Origin: JAGLSB01 sp023135955
GTDB taxonomy: Bacteria; Bacteroidota; Bacteroidia; Bacteroidales; GCA-2748055
Assembly: GCA_030673645.1 (NCBI GenBank)
Contig: DAOVIO010000162.1
Span: 1-8,754, forward strand
Length of the DNA: 8,754 bases
Direction: 5' to 3'
This document shows, one piece after another, positions 6,543 through 8,754 of this stretch. Numbering within the stretch: position 1 is the stretch's first letter; the number at the start of each line of letters is the position of its first letter. A model generated the notes under the pieces. The model searched no databases. It saw only the letters and a list, made by a program, of their open reading frames with translations, and had not been told where the DNA came from. The position numbers were made by a program, and so were the translations under genes.

Positions 6543-8060
6543 ATGAGAAACACATTTTTAAATATCTCTCTTTGTATATTAGTTTTATGTTTTGGATGTA
6601 CGAGGCAAGACCCTCTATATTCTTCTACTACTCAATCAGTGACAATTGCAGGAAAAGTTCAAAATTTTGATGGAAATAAGAATCTTATAACCCTAAACAT
6701 TTCTCATATTGGAGTTCCAGGTGATAGGCTGTCTTCAGTACTTGATGATTCAGGCCACTTCCAATTCAATTTTGAATGTTATATACCAACAGATTGTTGG
6801 ATATCTTACAAAACCAACTTCACCTTAATTATTCATCCTGGTGATAGTATTTATGTTGAATTTGACGGGGCCAATAATAACTCAAAAAAAGTTCTAAAAT
6901 CAATAGTGCTTAATGGAGATGCATCTAAACTAAACCGAGAAGCTATAATATTTCAGGAAATGTATCTTGATATTAGAACTGACCCAGATCTTAGAGAGAA
7001 AGCTAGAAATAACCTGGACTACGAACAATATACACTTTTTGAGGATAGTCTGAGGCAAATTTCACATGTGATATTCAATAGATATGTTGATTCATTAAAT
7101 TCAAGTGAAGAAATACAAAAATGGGTCCTACCTATTATTGATCAGGAATTTTATGATGCTATTATGATGTATCCAAATTATTTCTGGTCAAATAATAATA
7201 TCAGACCTTATCAATGGAAAATTCCCATTTCATACTGGGATCCTTTTACAAATGGCCTTCCAATTGAGCCGTCTGATCTAACCAGTATGAATGCTATGGC
7301 TCGATTTGTAAACATGTACTGTTTTAGTTATGCTTTCATGAATACTTGGCATGAAAACATGAAATATTTGGAAGAAAATGGACTTAAGGCTAATCCTCCA
7401 AACTCAAGCGATTCTATTAACATTTATGGGATTCTTAAACATACACCCGATACCATATTAAGACAGATGGTATTAACTGAATATTTTAGTCAAAAACTAA
7501 GAAAATTTCAAATTGAAATATTTGAGGATTATCAAGATCTTATCCAACATAATATAAAAATGCCTTTTCTAAAGGAGCCACTATTTGAGTATTATGATGA
7601 AATCAAATATAAAATTGATAACCCTGGGTTATCATCAAATGCAGTACTAAATAATGTTTCTGGCACATCAATTCACGAAATTACAGATTCAATATTTAAA
7701 AAAAATAAAGGAAGCGTTCTACTAATAAATTGTTGGGGAGCATATTGTTCTCCTTGTATTAGTCAATTTCCATATGCAGTTAAGTTAATGCAAACAATGA
7801 AAGATAAAGAAATAGAGTTTGTGTACCTATGTTTAAACTCTGATGAAAAAGTATCAAAAGCCGTTATTAACCATCACCATTTGGGCGGACAGCACTATTT
7901 TTTAAATCGAGAACAAAGTCGTGATTTGGAAACCGTATTTGATTTCAGATCCATCCCGCATTATATTTTGATTGACAAAAAAGGGACAATAATTGAACAA
8001 GGATCTCATTTAAAACCTGGAAATATAGAAACCTTAAACAAGATAAACAATCTCCTATAG
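6543..8060 (+). CDS. TlpA/ResA-like thioredoxin-fold lipoprotein
   Basis: A 505-residue envelope protein. The N-terminus (MRNTFLNISLCILVLCFGC) is a lipoprotein signal with Cys19. Residues about 30-125 look like the beta-sandwich found ahead of Bacteroidota TlpA-type thioredoxins (SVTIAGKVQNF, DDSGHFQFNF, IIHPGDSIYVEF). Residues about 125-360 are mainly helical and rich in Trp, Tyr and Asn. Residues about 365-505 form the thioredoxin domain: SVLLINCWGAYCSPC with the redox pair C402-x-x-C405, then EFVYLCLN and the cis-Pro loop SIPHYILIDKKG (P472). It would act as a periplasm-facing thiol-disulfide oxidoreductase, perhaps reducing a specific partner or cytochrome c-type substrates. No partner is encoded next to it on the visible side. 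The ATG at 6543 gives a complete signal peptide. AT-rich composition like the preceding gene. Function class is secure, substrate unknown. Confidence 0.92.
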   Translation: MRNTFLNISLCILVLCFGCTRQDPLYSSTTQSVTIAGKVQNFDGNKNLITLNISHIGVPGDRLSSVLDDSGHFQFNFECYIPTDCWISYKTNFTLIIHPGDSIYVEFDGANNNSKKVLKSIVLNGDASKLNREAIIFQEMYLDIRTDPDLREKARNNLDYEQYTLFEDSLRQISHVIFNRYVDSLNSSEEIQKWVLPIIDQEFYDAIMMYPNYFWSNNNIRPYQWKIPISYWDPFTNGLPIEPSDLTSMNAMARFVNMYCFSYAFMNTWHENMKYLEENGLKANPPNSSDSINIYGILKHTPDTILRQMVLTEYFSQKLRKFQIEIFEDYQDLIQHNIKMPFLKEPLFEYYDEIKYKIDNPGLSSNAVLNNVSGTSIHEITDSIFKKNKGSVLLINCWGAYCSPCISQFPYAVKLMQTMKDKEIEFVYLCLNSDEKVSKAVINHHHLGGQHYFLNREQSRDLETVFDFRSIPHYILIDKKGTIIEQGSHLKPGNIETLNKINNLL

Positions 8061-8072
8061 GAAGGTGTAAAC

Positions 8073-8082
8073 GTACCCTAAT
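8073..8082 (+). repeat. Right inverted repeat of cassette-like unit 2
   Basis: GTACCCTAAT complements GTTAGGGTAC (6513-6522) except at the last base, where AAT replaces the expected AAC. It is preceded by AC, as is the corresponding GTTTGGTAAC of cassette 1, giving a shared right-end form ACGT-N4-TAAY. Confidence 0.7.
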
Positions 8083-8087
8083 AAATA

Positions 8088-8125
8088 GGACTTCATGTGG
8101 TCGGAACGACCAGGCATGAAGTACC
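8088..8125 (+). other. Strong stem-loop after the thioredoxin gene, attC-like or 3' hairpin
   Basis: ACTTCATG (8090-8097) pairs with CATGAAGT (8115-8122) and GGTCG (8099-8103) with CGACC (8107-8111), closing a GAA loop. GG at 8088-8089 pairs with CC at 8124-8125 beyond a bulged A. No T-run follows, so it is a poor intrinsic terminator. Flanked by CCCTAAT and GTTGAAC, it has the form of a short attC. It could instead only protect the mRNA 3' end. Confidence 0.65.
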
Positions 8126-8133
8126 AGTTGAAC

Positions 8134-8580
8134 TATATCACGCGGTCAATAATTTCTCTATGTATATTGAAGGGCGTTTTAGATACTCAGGAAAGAGTGT
8201 TCTTTGATATTATGTTTTACAATCTGGATGAAATTAATTTTTCTGTTATAAAATGCAGGTTTGGTTCTTGATATCTCCCTTAATGCGACTCATTTTTAAG
8301 CAATTCCCTCATTTTCAGACACTATTATTCCAACCCACCAGAGCGGTTAATTAAAATTCAAGACTTTATCAGTATTTTATTAGTCTGCCTTCCTGTTTTC
8401 CGAACAAATTTCATTTCAAGAACCTAAACCTGTTTATAATCAGGATAATAAGGTCTTATTGTTCTTCATTTCGGGTGTCTCATTAACAAATTGATTTGAG
8501 AAAGGCGGAAACCACAACAAATGCATCAGTATTTGGCACATTGTATTACATATATTCTGAATTGAGTAATTGAAACCGAT
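8134..8580. other. Intergenic region with no recognised feature
   Basis: About 450 bases without an open frame of useful length on either strand and without strong repeats. A short TTCTTTGATATTATG stretch near 8200 recalls antitermination-like leader motifs but has no rRNA or tRNA nearby. It may be decayed sequence; no parent gene was recognised. Confidence 0.5.
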
Positions 8581-8747
8581 ACGAGATTGCTTCGCCTCCT
8601 GCGTCGGCTCGCAAAAACGGAGCCTACTCGGGGGTAGAGGGTAAAAAAGTTGGCGGCTTTGCCGCCAACTTTTTTACCCCCTCACGCTACCAAAGCCCCG
8701 TTTTTGCGAAGGAGCCCGAGGTACGAGGGTGACTGAAGCAATCTCGT
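8581..8747. repeat. 167-bp nested palindromic element (REP/MITE-like)
   Basis: Three pairs of arms are nested. ACGAGATTGCTTC (8581-8593) pairs with GAAGCAATCTCGT (8735-8747), TCGCAAAAACGG (8609-8620) with CCGTTTTTGCGA (8698-8709), and a 19-bp inner arm (8639-8657) with its exact complement (8661-8679) across a TTT loop. The stretches between arms pair only partly. GC content is far above the flanking DNA. Outer ends of the GAGATTGCTTC type are typical of small dispersed palindromic repeats in many genomes. No gene is inside, so mobility would depend on enzymes elsewhere. Confidence 0.85.
8639..8679. terminator. Symmetrical bidirectional terminator-like hairpin
   Basis: A GC-rich stem GTTGGCGGC/GCCGCCAAC with a TTT loop is flanked by A6 on the left and T6 on the right, so either strand yields a stem followed by a U-run. 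It forms the core of the 8581-8747 palindrome and could end transcripts arriving from either side. Whether that is its purpose or a by-product of the repeat is unknown. Confidence 0.6.
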
Positions 8748-8754
8748 TCTCACC

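Larger units (their letters stand above)
6514..8127 (+). mobile_element. Putative integron-like gene cassette 2
   Basis: The unit begins at the TTAGGGTAC boundary, contains one gene (ATG 30 bases from the GTT, stop 12 bases before the right repeat), and ends with an inverse core (CCCTAAT, 8076-8082) and a short strong hairpin leading to GTTGAAC (8127-8133). That last heptamer does fit GTTRRRY. The hairpin site would be 58 bp, near the minimum for known attC sites. Evidence is topological; the repeat is shorter than in cassette 1. Confidence 0.35.

Noticed and set aside
8088..8140. tRNA-like sequence on the minus strand (AGTTCAACTGGTA resembles a D-arm)
   Set aside because: No matching D-stem 3' arm, no T-arm with a TTCGANN loop, and no acceptor pairing; the stretch is better explained as a simple long hairpin.
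8198..8216. TTCTTTGATATTATG, similar to boxA-like motifs in rRNA leaders and spacers
   Set aside because: No rRNA or tRNA gene in the window; the motif is short and AT-rich.

Overview
The window looks like Bacteroidota DNA. Supporting signs are two neighbouring lipoprotein-type glycan enzymes (a GH29 fucosidase and a sulfatase), a TlpA-like thioredoxin lipoprotein, AT-rich leaders with little Shine-Dalgarno signal, and several TAnnTTTG (-7 type) promoter motifs. The genus cannot be told from the sequence. No database search was run, so all names come from reading motifs.

Left part, 1-3712, minus strand: three co-directional genes in transcription order. These are a GH29 alpha-L-fucosidase lipoprotein (3712-2138), a serine-type sulfatase (1976-177), and the first 45 codons of a secreted right-handed beta-helix protein (137 to beyond the left edge). 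They fit part of a polysaccharide utilisation locus acting on a sulfated, fucose-containing glycan; no SusC/SusD pair or regulator is visible. A 20-bp tandem array (2048-2180) lies between fucosidase and sulfatase and supplies the last codons and the stop of the fucosidase.

Middle, 3713-4583: about 870 bases without a convincing gene, holding a likely minus-strand promoter for the fucosidase operon and a perfect 10-bp hairpin at 4514-4549.

Right part, 4584-8133, plus strand, more AT-rich: two unrelated genes. One is a C-terminally membrane-anchored protein with a pentapeptide/beta-helix-like body (4610-6367); the other is a thioredoxin-fold lipoprotein (6543-8060). Each sits tightly inside its own inverted repeat: GTTACCAAAC...GTTTGGTAAC for the first (14 of 15 positions match) and TTAGGGTAC...GTACCCTAA for the second. 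A long imperfect hairpin follows each gene and ends at a GTT. The layout (GTT-core, gene, inverse core, hairpin, next GTT-core) is that of integron gene cassettes with attC sites, although the core sequences do not follow the classical GTTRRRY consensus. This is the most interesting signal in the window.

Right edge, 8134-8754: about 450 bases with nothing recognisable, then a 167-bp nested palindrome (8581-8747) whose centre is a symmetrical terminator-like hairpin. It is probably a REP/MITE-like repeat.
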